Below the pieces are notes generated by a model. It was not told the origin of the DNA. It was given only the letters and a program-made list of their open reading frames with translations, and did no database searches. 64,000 nucleotides of DNA from Streptomyces finlayi (lineage in GTDB: Bacteria; Actinomycetota; Actinomycetes; Streptomycetales; Streptomycetaceae), in NCBI RefSeq assembly GCF_014216315.1, contig NZ_CP045702.1:3100001-3164000 (forward strand). Direction: 5' to 3'. Positions within the stretch are counted from its first letter, which is position 1. Each line of letters begins with the position of its first letter. Positions 7,935 through 16,227 of the stretch are shown in pieces. Made by a program: the position numbers and the translations under genes.

Positions 7935-8588
7935 TCATGACGCTTGCACCAGGTCGGGGGGAAGGTCTGCGGGGTCCACTACGGTCACGCCCCGGAGCTT
8001 GCGATACAGCCGTTGCGCGAGCATCCCGGGGCAGCGTGGCTTGGTGAAGCTGGAATACGCGTCGCTGTCGGACGGAATCCAGGTCCGCAGATCATCGGCG
8101 ACGCGGTAGAGAGTTCCGGATACTCCACTCAGCACCGACTTACGGGCGAGCAGCACCACAGCGGTTCTGTCGTCCCGTAGGAACGGGCACGCCAGGAACG
8201 CCAACGGGAGGCACGTCAGGCATACAGGGGGCGCGTCGGTCGTGATCCGGTTGAGCGGTGTCGGTTCCTCCCCCGGCCGCTCCCACTCCACGAACAGCGC
8301 GCCCGTGTCGGTCTCGGCCGGTTTCGCGCATACCTGGCACAGCAGCCCTTCCATGCACTCGCGCTGTCGCAGCGGGTCCATGGAAGCCCACATGACGCGC
8401 CCGCGCTCGCTCTCGGGCGGACGGGTCATGCGGGCCCACAGATTGCCGTGCGCGTCCCGGTCGTCCGGGCGAGGGTGTGTATACGCGATGTGGGGAACGC
8501 CGTTGCGCGGTACCTCCAAGCACATGTCGGACTCACGGGGGCCAAGCTCGTTGCTGTAGGCGGCGACGTAGGGAACGAGAGCGGGCAC
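7935..8588 (-). CDS. Zinc-ribbon-like hypothetical protein of the element
   Basis: 217 residues from GTG 8588 (VPALVPYVAAYSNELGP), with AGAGAG a few bases upstream. The open frame runs 17 codons further. Two Cys pairs, LLCQVCAKP and PPVCLTCLP, about 50 residues apart, form a probable four-Cys zinc site. Related hypothetical proteins are common in Streptomyces phages and integrative elements, but I know of no assigned role. It is convergent with the GntR gene. Confidence 0.65.
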   Translation of the reverse strand: MPALVPYVAAYSNELGPRESDMCLEVPRNGVPHIAYTHPRPDDRDAHGNLWARMTRPPESERGRVMWASMDPLRQRECMEGLLCQVCAKPAETDTGALFVEWERPGEEPTPLNRITTDAPPVCLTCLPLAFLACPFLRDDRTAVVLLARKSVLSGVSGTLYRVADDLRTWIPSDSDAYSSFTKPRCPGMLAQRLYRKLRGVTVVDPADLPPDLVQAS

Positions 8589-8830
8589 GGCTGAACTCTC
8601 TGCGTGAGGGCGGAAAGGGACGCCCCGCCCATGTGCCACCAGGGCAGTACACGAGCGGGGCGGCGGAACCTTGCACAGTGCGCACCGTGGGTTGGTCCCT
8701 CATCCGTTGCTGAACACGCCCAGCGGCCCCGCAACGGGTCTTGCAACCCGCTTGCGCCGCTCGTCCCCCGTGAGGGGGCGGTGCGGTCGGAACGGGCGTC
8801 TGTGGGGCTGGTGAGGGCTAGGCTCCGGTC

Positions 8831-9235
8831 ATGCCCGAGCCTTTCGTGAACGGCGACGTACACCACCGCGCGTGCGGCATCTGTCCGTCCCGCGTCCACG
8901 CTGTTGGAGAGTTCGACGTGTTCGAGCGCCCGACTGCGGAATGCCCGTTCAACAAGGCTGACGGGCACCGGTACTTGAGCGACGGGACACCGGTCTGTGT
9001 CCACCCCGAAAAGGTCGGGCTGCCCGCGAGGCGCTACAAGAGCGAGAACGCCCCGCTGACTGTCGAGCTGCAACTACCGCCCGACCCTTCCGCGGTGGTG
9101 CCGTACTTGCATGACGTGCTGTACGGCGCGGCCCCGGTCCTGCTGGACGACCTGATCTCTCAGGCACAGCAGCAGATCCGGCAGCACTTCCCGGAGTTGG
9201 ACCCGCTCGCGGTCATGCGGCAGGCACTCAGCTAG
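8831..9235 (+). CDS. Cys-rich hypothetical protein of the element
   Basis: 134 residues. The N-terminal half has several Cys/His residues (HHRACGICPSR, ECPFN, VCVHPEK), suggesting metal binding. The C-terminal half is helical and charged (LLDDLISQAQQQIRQHFPEL). ATG 8831 follows a TAGGCT box by 6 nt, so it is probably leaderless. It stops 3 bp before the stop of the opposing gene. Not recognised. The 242 bp upstream (8589-8830) hold the two divergent promoters and an inverted repeat CCGTTGC/GCAACGG (8703-8737). Confidence 0.6.
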   Translation: MPEPFVNGDVHHRACGICPSRVHAVGEFDVFERPTAECPFNKADGHRYLSDGTPVCVHPEKVGLPARRYKSENAPLTVELQLPPDPSAVVPYLHDVLYGAAPVLLDDLISQAQQQIRQHFPELDPLAVMRQALS

Positions 9236-9238
9236 CCG

Positions 9239-9811
9239 CTACGCGGGGACGGGCTCGAACGTGATGCTGTGCGCGAGGCCCATCCGGCGGAAGCCCGCCG
9301 CCTCGTACTTCGCCCGCAGGATGCCGAGCCGGCGAGCAACCTCGGCGTGCGTGATCCAGTACCGGGCGGGCGGCTCGCCCCACGCGGCGCGGTACGCCTG
9401 GTGGGTGTAGTCGTCCCGCGTCCAGTCGGTGTGTTCCTGGTCGGTCTGGTGGATGATCTGCGCGCCGACCCTGGCCGTGATCCGGGCGAGGATCTGCGGC
9501 TGAGCGATCATCGCGTGTGTCATCTCGTCCACGGGCACGGCGACGGGGATTTCCGCCGCGCGCTCGTCGCCGGTCGCCTCGAACACTGCGGCCTTGAGGC
9601 AGAGCGCCCGCAGACCCTCGGTGAACAGCGGGGCCGCGTCGTCGGCCTGGTCGTACTCACTGATGACCGGACCGCCGGAAAAGCACGTCCAGTCTTCGTC
9701 ATAGCGCAGGCTCGCGGCCCTGAACGCGGCGAACTCCGGATCGGCCGCAACGGCCGTCAGGATTTCGCGTGCGCGCTCTGCGGTGCGCTCGGCATGGGGA
9801 AGGGTGTTCAC
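9239..9811 (-). CDS. Hypothetical element protein
   Basis: 190 residues from GTG 9811 (VNTLPHAERTAERAREIL), with GAAGGAG upstream. The upstream frame to 9892 lacks a better start. The protein is mixed alpha/beta and acidic, with a C-terminal WITHAEVARRLGILRAKYEA segment that could be a helix-turn-helix-like helix pair. No catalytic motif was recognised. It is second in a two-gene minus-strand unit with the 182-residue gene, 59 bp apart. Confidence 0.6.
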   Translation of the reverse strand: MNTLPHAERTAERAREILTAVAADPEFAAFRAASLRYDEDWTCFSGGPVISEYDQADDAAPLFTEGLRALCLKAAVFEATGDERAAEIPVAVPVDEMTHAMIAQPQILARITARVGAQIIHQTDQEHTDWTRDDYTHQAYRAAWGEPPARYWITHAEVARRLGILRAKYEAAGFRRMGLAHSITFEPVPA

Positions 9812-9870
9812 GACTGTTCTCCTTCGGTCATGGTGCGCGGTTGGACTCGGTGTCGAGCGGCCCGCCCTGA

Positions 9871-10419
9871 TCACAGAAAGGGAATGAGCCAACCCGACGT
9901 GCGACGGGCCTTCCTGTGGCTCGTGTGACCAGGGCGGGGGTTTGTGGACTGTCCGTCATCGGCGGGCAGTGTCGGGCTGGACTCAGGCGGGGGCACAGCC
10001 ACGGGCCACACGGTCAAGGTGAAGCGGCACCCCCTGTCAGGAATGACCACAGACAGGGGTGCGCCGTCCTTGAGCTGGTCCCGCGCGGCCTGGTGCTCCT
10101 CGGGGTCCTCGGCCCAGAAGCGCAGTTCCGTGGGGCAGTCGGGCACGGGCACGGTGTCCACCCGCATCCACGGCATGACCCACGCGGAGCGCCCGGGGTC
10201 GGGGTCGAGCCGGTCCGCGATGCGCTCGGCCTCGCCCTGTAACCACCGCAGCGCGAATTTCGGCGAGATCGTTCGGAAGGTGCCGAGCACGTACGCGACC
10301 GTTTCGCGCGTCCCGTACACCTCGCCTTCCGCGAGCACTTCGCACCAGTAGGCCCGAACCGGTATCCCCGTGGCGGACCGCTCGGGGTTCCCCGTTGCCG
10401 TTCGTGCGTGCGTCTCCAT
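9871..10419 (-). CDS. Hypothetical element protein
   Basis: 182 residues. ATG 10419 has a strong GAGGAGGG site upstream. Visible features are an aromatic, acidic central region and an RYK-poor proline-rich tail ending GWLIPFL. Not assigned to a family. It heads the minus-strand pair with the 190-residue gene and diverges from the HTH/TPR regulator, with which it shares the 10420-10560 promoter region. Confidence 0.6.
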   Translation of the reverse strand: METHARTATGNPERSATGIPVRAYWCEVLAEGEVYGTRETVAYVLGTFRTISPKFALRWLQGEAERIADRLDPDPGRSAWVMPWMRVDTVPVPDCPTELRFWAEDPEEHQAARDQLKDGAPLSVVIPDRGCRFTLTVWPVAVPPPESSPTLPADDGQSTNPRPGHTSHRKARRTSGWLIPFL

Positions 10420-10560
10420 GTTCGGGCCCTCCTCGCGGTGTCATCCCTTGCGGTGGTGCTTGCTCGCACTAGGCAACCGTCTGACCACACACAGCGGTAC
10501 CGTTGGGAAGAGGGCAGGAGTTAAGAGCGTTAAGCGGTGAGAGCACGGGAGTTGGGGCCA

Positions 10561-11901
10561 GTGACGACACGACAGCCGAACACCGGACTTGAGCGGCTGT
10601 ACCGCGAGAGCGGGTGGACCCTGCGGCAGTTCGCCCAAGAGGTCAACCGCATCGGAACCGAACGCGGAACCCCGCTGAAGTACCAACAGCCCTCAGTTCA
10701 CCAGTGGTTGAGCGGACACCTGCCGAAGGAGTCTGTCCGGCCGCTGATTCTGGAAGCGCTAGCCCGGAGACTGCTCCGCCCCATCACTCACGCCGAAGTG
10801 GGATTCCCCGCGCCCCCGAAAACGTCGAACAGCCACCCGACTACCGTGGAAGGGCTGATCGACCTCGGGAGGCAAGACATGGACCCATCACGCCGAAGCG
10901 TTCTGAGTGCAGGGCTGTTCTCTGTCGCGCTGACCGTTCCCGGATGGCCGGATGTAGTGGGCCGCATGGAAGCGGTTCAGGCTGGAAAGGTCCAGCGGAT
11001 AGGAATGGCCGAAGTGAATATGGTCATCTCCATGACAGAGCGCGTATCTGACTTGGATGACCAATTCGGGGGGAGGCACGCTCGGCCGATGGCAGCCGCA
11101 TTCCTCGTGAATACGGTGGCCCCGTACCTTCGAGCTGACGCTAAAGACGATGCACGCAAGGCCATGATGTCGGCTGCTTCCGATCTGTGTTACCTCACCG
11201 GATATATGGCGGTTGATGAGGGAATTCATGGCCTGGCGCAGCAGTACTACTTGAAAGCGCTGGAACTGGCAGGGTCCTCGGAAGATCACCTCACCTACTG
11301 CACGACGTTGCGGGGCATGAGCGTCCAAGCCGTTGACCTACGGCACGGAAAGGCAGCCATGCGTCTTGCGGACGCCGCTGCCTCCGCCTCTCCGCAGGCA
11401 GGGCCCCGCATGCGGGCATTCTTGGCCGGTCAGCAAGCGCACGCAGCTGCGCAACTTGGCGAGCGAACGAAAGCGCTCATGTACCTTCGTGAGGCAGAGG
11501 TAGCGATGGAGAAAGCCGAGTCTCAGTCATCGACTTTTGGTTCATACAATCCCTCATCGCTTACTTATCATGCAGGTCAGGTTCGCTACGAACTGGGAGA
11601 CGTTCGCGGATCAGTCAAAGAACTTGAGGAGTCCGATAAGCTGCGACACGGCTCCTTCAAAAGGAACCGAATTCGCTATCTCTCAATGCTTGCTGAACGT
11701 CAACTTGAGATCGGTCACCTTGAAAGTGCGTGCGCCACATGGAGCAAAGTCGTGGAAATCTATCCGCACGTACAATCGGGGCAATGCGATCAGAGCATTT
11801 CCGCAATGCAGGCTCGGATTCGCCCATATCTGAACAATCAAGACGCACGGTCCCTCTATGAGCGTGCACGTCTTGTTGCCCCTGTGTCGGTAACTGTTTG
11901 A
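10561..11901 (+). CDS. XRE-type HTH / tetratricopeptide regulator of the element
   Basis: 446 residues. An N-terminal helix-turn-helix (ERLYRESGWTLRQFAQEVNR, then QQPSVHQWLSGHLPKESVRP) precedes a linker with DMDPSRRSVLSAG and a TPR-like helical array to the C-terminus. The layout matches cytoplasmic regulators whose TPR domain senses a peptide or protein. GTG 10561 is chosen (GGGAG about 9 nt upstream); GTG 10537 is an alternative. The codon use is clearly less G+C-rich than the flanking chromosome, most strikingly between 11500 and 11900. Diverges from the 182-residue gene. Confidence 0.75.
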   Translation: MTTRQPNTGLERLYRESGWTLRQFAQEVNRIGTERGTPLKYQQPSVHQWLSGHLPKESVRPLILEALARRLLRPITHAEVGFPAPPKTSNSHPTTVEGLIDLGRQDMDPSRRSVLSAGLFSVALTVPGWPDVVGRMEAVQAGKVQRIGMAEVNMVISMTERVSDLDDQFGGRHARPMAAAFLVNTVAPYLRADAKDDARKAMMSAASDLCYLTGYMAVDEGIHGLAQQYYLKALELAGSSEDHLTYCTTLRGMSVQAVDLRHGKAAMRLADAAASASPQAGPRMRAFLAGQQAHAAAQLGERTKALMYLREAEVAMEKAESQSSTFGSYNPSSLTYHAGQVRYELGDVRGSVKELEESDKLRHGSFKRNRIRYLSMLAERQLEIGHLESACATWSKVVEIYPHVQSGQCDQSISAMQARIRPYLNNQDARSLYERARLVAPVSVTV

Positions 11902-11915
11902 GCCGGAATAGGAAA

Positions 11916-11961
11916 AGCCCCCGCACGCGTCGCCCTGGTGTGGGTGACGAGCACGGGGGCT
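11916..11961. terminator. Terminator between TPR regulator and HNH operon
   Basis: AGCCCCCG (11916-11923) pairs with CGGGGGCT (11954-11961), preceded on the plus strand by AAAA. It lies just after the regulator stop and is placed to act on both converging transcripts. The remaining stretch to 12117 shows no gene. Confidence 0.7.
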
Positions 11962-12117
11962 CTCTATCACTTCGGGTCAGTCCCAAACGTCAGCGTCGGG
12001 CTCGGGGCAAGGCAGTAATACGCATTCTCACGCCCACCGAAACGGCCTAATGAGCCACGCGAGTCTTTTGCCTCCCTGCCGCTCTGGAACGTGAGGGATC
12101 GGGAGTACCCCCCTGGC

Positions 12118-12510
12118 TCAGAACGGCGGACGCTCGGACGCCTCACGCCGTGAACGTGCTTCGGCAGCGAATCCGCCCGGCTGATTGCGTGCTGTCTCGC
12201 GGTTATGGCAAGCCGAACACAAAGGCCGAAGGTGCTTCGCAGCATCCGGATTCTTCTCGCCTCGCGCGATCAACTCACGCCGACTTAAAGGGAAATGGTC
12301 CGCCACATTCGCGGACTGGCCACACAGTACGCACCATGGGTTCGCGTACAGGTAAGCCTTGCGGATGCGCTGCCACTGCGTGGTGTATACAGCGCCACCG
12401 CGTGAGGCACGGTCCTTATTCGCCTGCCGCTGGTGTGCCTTGCAGCGGCCCCCTGCCGTCAGCTCGGGACACCCGGGTATCGGGCAGGGGGTGCGGGGCT
12501 TACGCGGCAT
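12118..12510 (-). CDS. HNH endonuclease
   Basis: 130 residues, phage-type HNH: the N-terminal CPIPGCPELTAGGRCKAH zinc-knuckle-like segment, then WCVLCGQSANVADHFPLSRR and HLRPLCSACHNRETARNQPG. The two CxxC pairs and DH...H...N residues match the HNH fold. Such nucleases stand beside terminase genes in many siphophages and satellites and assist DNA packaging. No terminase is visible here. It is last in a five-gene minus-strand operon and overlaps the preceding gene by 11 bp. Confidence 0.85.
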   Translation of the reverse strand: MPRKPRTPCPIPGCPELTAGGRCKAHQRQANKDRASRGGAVYTTQWQRIRKAYLYANPWCVLCGQSANVADHFPLSRRELIARGEKNPDAAKHLRPLCSACHNRETARNQPGGFAAEARSRREASERPPF

Positions 12511-12757
12511 GGGGGGTATCCGGCGGGATAACCGGGGGGTCGATTACGGACCCGTCCTGAAGGCGGGGTGTGATATCCAGGAACGTGAGCCGGCGAGGGT
12601 CGCCCGGGTCGCGCATGTACTGAATCCCGCGTGGCATGGCGGTCCCGCCTTCGGGGTTTCCGCTCGGCGAATCGGACCACACGGGGCGGCCCTCGGCATC
12701 GCGCGGAAAGTACGGGTAATCCCCATTCGGTCCGGGGTCGAGTGCGTCAGTCGCCAT
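12500..12757 (-). CDS. Small hypothetical protein in the HNH operon
   Basis: 85 residues, proline- and aspartate-rich (DPGPNGDYPYFPRDAEGRP at the start). Its end overlaps the HNH start. It starts 2 bp after the stop of the 165-residue gene. No family recognised. Tight spacing makes it a real member of the operon. Confidence 0.55.
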   Translation of the reverse strand: MATDALDPGPNGDYPYFPRDAEGRPVWSDSPSGNPEGGTAMPRGIQYMRDPGDPRRLTFLDITPRLQDGSVIDPPVIPPDTPHAA

Positions 12758-12759
12758 GG

Positions 12760-13257
12760 TCAGTTCGTTCCCGAAATGTAGGTGTCGCGCTTGTCTGTCA
12801 GTTCCTGGTCGAACTCGGCACCGAGTTCGGCAGCCTTTCGGTCTGCGTGCGACACCATGTCTTCCAGCAACATCGCGTCATACCAGCGCTGTTCGGGAAC
12901 GGTCTGCACCTCACCCAATGCTGTCTGCGCACGCTGCGCCTCAGTCAGTACGTGCCCGCGCTTGTGGCGGGCTGCCCGGTATTCGACGTATGCCGCGAAC
13001 CAGGGCTCTGCGGAAAGGGCAGCGAGGAAGGTTTCCCGCGCGGTGTCACCGGAGTTGGTTGCATCGTCGGCGCGCTCGCGCCACGTCTCAACAACCTCAC
13101 GGTTGTACTCTGCGGCGCGTTCCGCACGCCGTGCCGATTCCGCTTCCTGCGCTGCCCGCAACTGTGCTTCAGCGTCCGCAAGTGGGGCGGAAGCCTTCTC
13201 TGCCTGTGCCCGCAGCTTCGCGACTCGCTCGGCTGCCTTCTGAATGTCGGTCGTCAT
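12760..13257 (-). CDS. Coiled-coil hypothetical protein in the HNH operon
   Basis: 165 residues, very rich in Ala, Glu and Arg. Residues 1-60 (AERVAKLRAQAEKASAPLAD and on) form a probable long coiled coil. Shape and position recall small phage scaffold or tail-assembly proteins, but composition alone cannot prove this. It lies 2 bp from both neighbouring genes. Confidence 0.55.
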   Translation of the reverse strand: MTTDIQKAAERVAKLRAQAEKASAPLADAEAQLRAAQEAESARRAERAAEYNREVVETWRERADDATNSGDTARETFLAALSAEPWFAAYVEYRAARHKRGHVLTEAQRAQTALGEVQTVPEQRWYDAMLLEDMVSHADRKAAELGAEFDQELTDKRDTYISGTN

Positions 13258-13259
13258 AA

Positions 13260-13496
13260 TCAGTTGTTCCCCTTCGTCACGTCGCGGCCGTGCTCGGTTG
13301 CAATCTTCTTGTCGTTCTCGTAGTAGCCAAGGCTCATCCGTACGGAAGTTCCCATCGTCTCGAATACCTCGGGGTTAGAGTCGCGCAGTTCGGCGAGCGC
13401 TTCCATGCGCTCATCGCGCTTGAATGCATCGGTGCGAATCTTGCTCTTATCCCGCTTTCCGTCCAGGAATTCGACCTGTCCGAGAAATTCACTCAT
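13260..13496 (-). CDS. Small charged hypothetical protein in the HNH operon
   Basis: 78 residues, highly charged (FLDGKRDKSKIRTDAFKRDE). ATG 13496 has AAGGAAG upstream. The longer open frame to 13655 overlaps the next gene and is not needed. No family recognised. Confidence 0.55.
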   Translation of the reverse strand: MSEFLGQVEFLDGKRDKSKIRTDAFKRDERMEALAELRDSNPEVFETMGTSVRMSLGYYENDKKIATEHGRDVTKGNN

Positions 13497-13576
13497 GGTT
13501 GCTTCCTTACTGTATGTTCGGGCATGAAAAAGCCCCTGCGTATGGAACGGCAGGGGTTCGTGGTTGGAACTCTGAA

Positions 13577-13882
13577 TTACGCTGGAACTCTTTCCGGCGC
13601 GCCGATTAGCGCCCGCGCAGCCATCTGCGTGGCCTGGTACACGTCCGTGCGGCAATCCGCCGAGCAGTAGAGCGGGCGACGCCCCCGCCCGACGTAGTGC
13701 AGTTTGTTCGAGCAGTTCGGGTGCGCGCAGCCGGAACCCGTGTCCTCGGCGCGCTGCCGTGCGTCGGCCACGAGAGCAAGAGTTGTGCGCGCGGCGGCCT
13801 GGTCGCCGTTCAGTGCGTCCCGTGCGGCGCTTTCAGCGCGTCGCAGCAGCGCGCAGACCTCTATGTGTCGTGTGGTGTCCAT
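13577..13882 (-). CDS. Small zinc-finger-like protein, first gene of the HNH operon
   Basis: 101 residues. A helical N-terminal half precedes a Cys cluster: CAHPNCSNKLHYVGRGRRPL followed by YCSADCRTDVYQ, consistent with one zinc site (CX4C...CX3C). ATG 13882 has GAGGAA upstream. The finger type is seen in short actinobacterial proteins of unknown role. Confidence 0.6.
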   Translation of the reverse strand: MDTTRHIEVCALLRRAESAARDALNGDQAAARTTLALVADARQRAEDTGSGCAHPNCSNKLHYVGRGRRPLYCSADCRTDVYQATQMAARALIGAPERVPA

Positions 13883-14300
13883 CGTTCCTCACTGAGGCAG
13901 GGAGAGCGCCGTACAGGCACTCTCAGGGGTTGGGGGAGCGGAGACCGCCCCCCGTGTCGGCGGTCCGCGAACATGGGCCGCTTCCTGGTTCCCCGGTAGT
14001 AGGGACCGAGGAGTTCCCGCAAATTTATTCAAGGCGGGCGAATCGGACACCAAGTGTGATGCACGCAACATTTCAATGCCTTCGAATCGTTGAAACAGCA
14101 CAAACAGCAGTGGCTAGCGGCGGAGGGGTGTTGCGATGACGAGATGACCCCGCTTCTCTCTTCTCTCTAGGTTTTTCTTGGCTATCCCAAAAACTGTCGA
14201 AGTTCGACACCCTCAACACCTTTTCGCCTCTCGCTGTCCAGCGGCCCCGCCAAAGGCGAGCCAGCAAGAGAAACCACGTGCGCCCGTTGGCGGGCACGTC
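13883..14300. other. A+T-richer noncoding region of the element with palindromes
   Basis: No convincing gene. It contains the upstream region of the HNH operon. An imperfect hairpin TTTCAA/TTGAAA lies around 14070-14095. A perfect 15-nt palindrome TGTCGAAGTTCGACA occupies 14195-14209. An inverted pair GGTGTTG (about 14127-14133) / CAACACC (about 14214-14220) brackets it. It could hold promoters and operators, an excision-control site or a replication origin; the sequence does not decide. Confidence 0.5.
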
Positions 14301-14336
14301 AGAGCCCCGGCAGACCCGAGGACCGTCCGGGGCTCT
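14301..14336 (-). terminator. Integrase terminator
   Basis: AGAGCCCCGG (14301-14310) pairs perfectly with CCGGGGCTCT (14327-14336), 26 bases beyond the integrase stop on the minus strand. Confidence 0.75.
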
Positions 14337-14362
14337 GGAGGGGCGTAGGAGGCGTTCTGGGG

Positions 14363-16219
14363 CTATGCGGCCACCAGTTCGCGAGCGGGCTCGGCCCCGG
14401 TGGCGGGCTCGACCAGACGCACGCTCGCGCCCGGGGTCGGGGAGTCTCCGCGCACTTCGGACGCAAGCTCGGTGACCTCTCCCGCGAGTGCTTCCGCTGC
14501 GGGGTCCAGCTCACCGGACATGGTGAAGTCCACGCGCCGTACGTCGAGCTTGCGCCAACCGCCACGGACACCGCGCCGCACGTCGAGCCGAATACCTGCT
14601 TCGTTCAGCATCGCGCGCCGTCCCGCCGTGTCCTTCTCCGCCCACTCGTCCGCGAACGTCCGTCCCGTATTCGTGACGATGCGCTGCGGCTCGACCTTTT
14701 CGGCTGCCTCCAGCGTGGCTATGCGGTTGTCGAGCGCGTCCGCACGCTTCTGCCACTCGGCCGCAGCGTGCTTGGACTTCTGGCGTCCCTCTTGCTCCTG
14801 GTGCTCCGCGAACTCCGCGATCGTGGCGAGTAGTTCGGGTTCGGGGTCGTACCCGGGAATCTCGACTACGTGTGTCGTCTGGACCGGACCGACCACCCGC
14901 AGGAACTCGGCTTCAACGTACTCATCCACCCACGATGCCCGGATGTTCGCGGGCAGCGCGCACAGGTCGCCCCGCGCGTGGCTGTTGCACTTGTAGAACG
15001 GGTTCACGCTCGCGCCGTTCTTCGTGGGCTTGGACATGTACATACGGCCCCCGCACGAGTCGCAGTGGATCACGCGCAACAGCAGCGCGTCCGTGTCCTT
15101 GCGCTCCCCGTTCTCGATGCTGCGGGAGTCGAGCAACGCGCCGATGCGGTCGAACTCGGTACGCGTCATGATCGGCGTTTCCGTGCTCATGATCGGGTCG
15201 CCCTCGGCATCGCGCACGGGCTTGCCCTTGTGCATCTTCCAGCCGAGCAACGTCGGGTTGCGGAGCATCCGAGAGATAACGGCGGGGGTCCACTTAAACA
15301 CGTCACGCACAACGTGCGACCCCTTGGCCCCGCCGGTCTTCCCGCCCTTGTCGCGCTCCATCTTCACGGCCCAGTGATCACGCGGACTCGCCTTACCGTC
15401 CACGTTGAGACCGGCAGCCACCGCCGATACGGTCGCCCCCTCCAACAGCTCTCGGGCGATTCGTTCAATGACCTTCACTGCGTCCGGGTCGGGGACGAGC
15501 GTCCAGCCGATACCGCCGTGTTCCTTGGGCATGGGGGCGGGCATGTAGCCGTACGGCGGGCGACCACCACCACGCCACCGAAGCACCATCTTTCGGATGG
15601 CAGCCATAGCGCCGGTAACGCGGTCACTGATGCTCTGCGATTCGACCTGTGCCGCAAAGGCAAAAAAGGTCATCATCAGTTCAGAGACAGGGTCCATGGG
15701 GTTGCGGAAGTCAAAGACCAACTTGCCCCCGCCGATGCCCTCGGCAAAGACCAACATCTTTCGGTGCTGCTTCGCCCACTTCGCAAGGTCGTGCATGTCG
15801 CTCATGGACCGGATAGCACGGTCAAAGCGCCACCAGACAAGCGCGTCGTACTCGTCCGGGCGGGCAAGCCACGAGCCGAGCGCCGGACGGTCGAACGGGG
15901 CAACCTTGGACGCGCTCACGTCCAGGTCTACGGCCTCGCGGAGCGCGTCACCGGACCCAAAGTCGATGTTGAGTTCTGCGGCTATCGCGTCGTCGGCCTC
16001 GCGCTGCCGCTCGGGGCTGGTGGTCTCGTCGGTGAGCACGGAGAGGCGTACGCACCGCACACCCCGGAGGGTCCGCGTTTCGGAGACCGTGCCCGCGAGA
16101 GAGCTCCGGGGGTCGTGCCTTGGTTCCATATTCTTTGTGGGGAGCGGAGGTTGCTTCATCCCCCCTTTAGGGGCCGAGACATTCCCGCTACCAGGCTTGA
16201 CCAGGGGCGATGCCACCAT
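14363..16219 (-). CDS. Large serine recombinase (site-specific integrase)
   Basis: 618 residues from ATG 16219. A serine-recombinase catalytic domain has R-x-S at about residues 58-60 (VRLSVLTDETTSPERQ), then WWRFDRAIRSMSDMHDL and the QVESQSISDRVTGAM long helix. The recombinase domain has VSAVAAGLN and MLRNPTLLG. A zinc ribbon (IHCDSCGGRMY ... YKCNSHARGDLC) and a coiled coil (AAEWQKRADALDNRIATLEA) complete the phiC31-like architecture. It catalyses attP x attB crossover at the GA core. Alternative starts at 16159 (MKQPP) and 16129 (MEPRH) also keep the domain intact, and no start has a clear ribosome-binding site. The right attP arm ends 11 bp from ATG 16219. Confidence 0.93.
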   Translation of the reverse strand: MVASPLVKPGSGNVSAPKGGMKQPPLPTKNMEPRHDPRSSLAGTVSETRTLRGVRCVRLSVLTDETTSPERQREADDAIAAELNIDFGSGDALREAVDLDVSASKVAPFDRPALGSWLARPDEYDALVWWRFDRAIRSMSDMHDLAKWAKQHRKMLVFAEGIGGGKLVFDFRNPMDPVSELMMTFFAFAAQVESQSISDRVTGAMAAIRKMVLRWRGGGRPPYGYMPAPMPKEHGGIGWTLVPDPDAVKVIERIARELLEGATVSAVAAGLNVDGKASPRDHWAVKMERDKGGKTGGAKGSHVVRDVFKWTPAVISRMLRNPTLLGWKMHKGKPVRDAEGDPIMSTETPIMTRTEFDRIGALLDSRSIENGERKDTDALLLRVIHCDSCGGRMYMSKPTKNGASVNPFYKCNSHARGDLCALPANIRASWVDEYVEAEFLRVVGPVQTTHVVEIPGYDPEPELLATIAEFAEHQEQEGRQKSKHAAAEWQKRADALDNRIATLEAAEKVEPQRIVTNTGRTFADEWAEKDTAGRRAMLNEAGIRLDVRRGVRGGWRKLDVRRVDFTMSGELDPAAEALAGEVTELASEVRGDSPTPGASVRLVEPATGAEPARELVAA

Positions 16220-16227
16220 GCCGACAC

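Noticed and set aside
13889..14101. Possible 70-residue minus-strand gene before the HNH operon
   Set aside because: Low-complexity Pro/Ser C-terminus and no ribosome-binding site; it would leave no promoter space for the operon.
14073..14297. Possible 74-residue minus-strand gene beyond the integrase
   Set aside because: No good ribosome-binding site, no recognisable domain, and it overlaps the palindromic A+T-rich stretch; could be real but unsupported.
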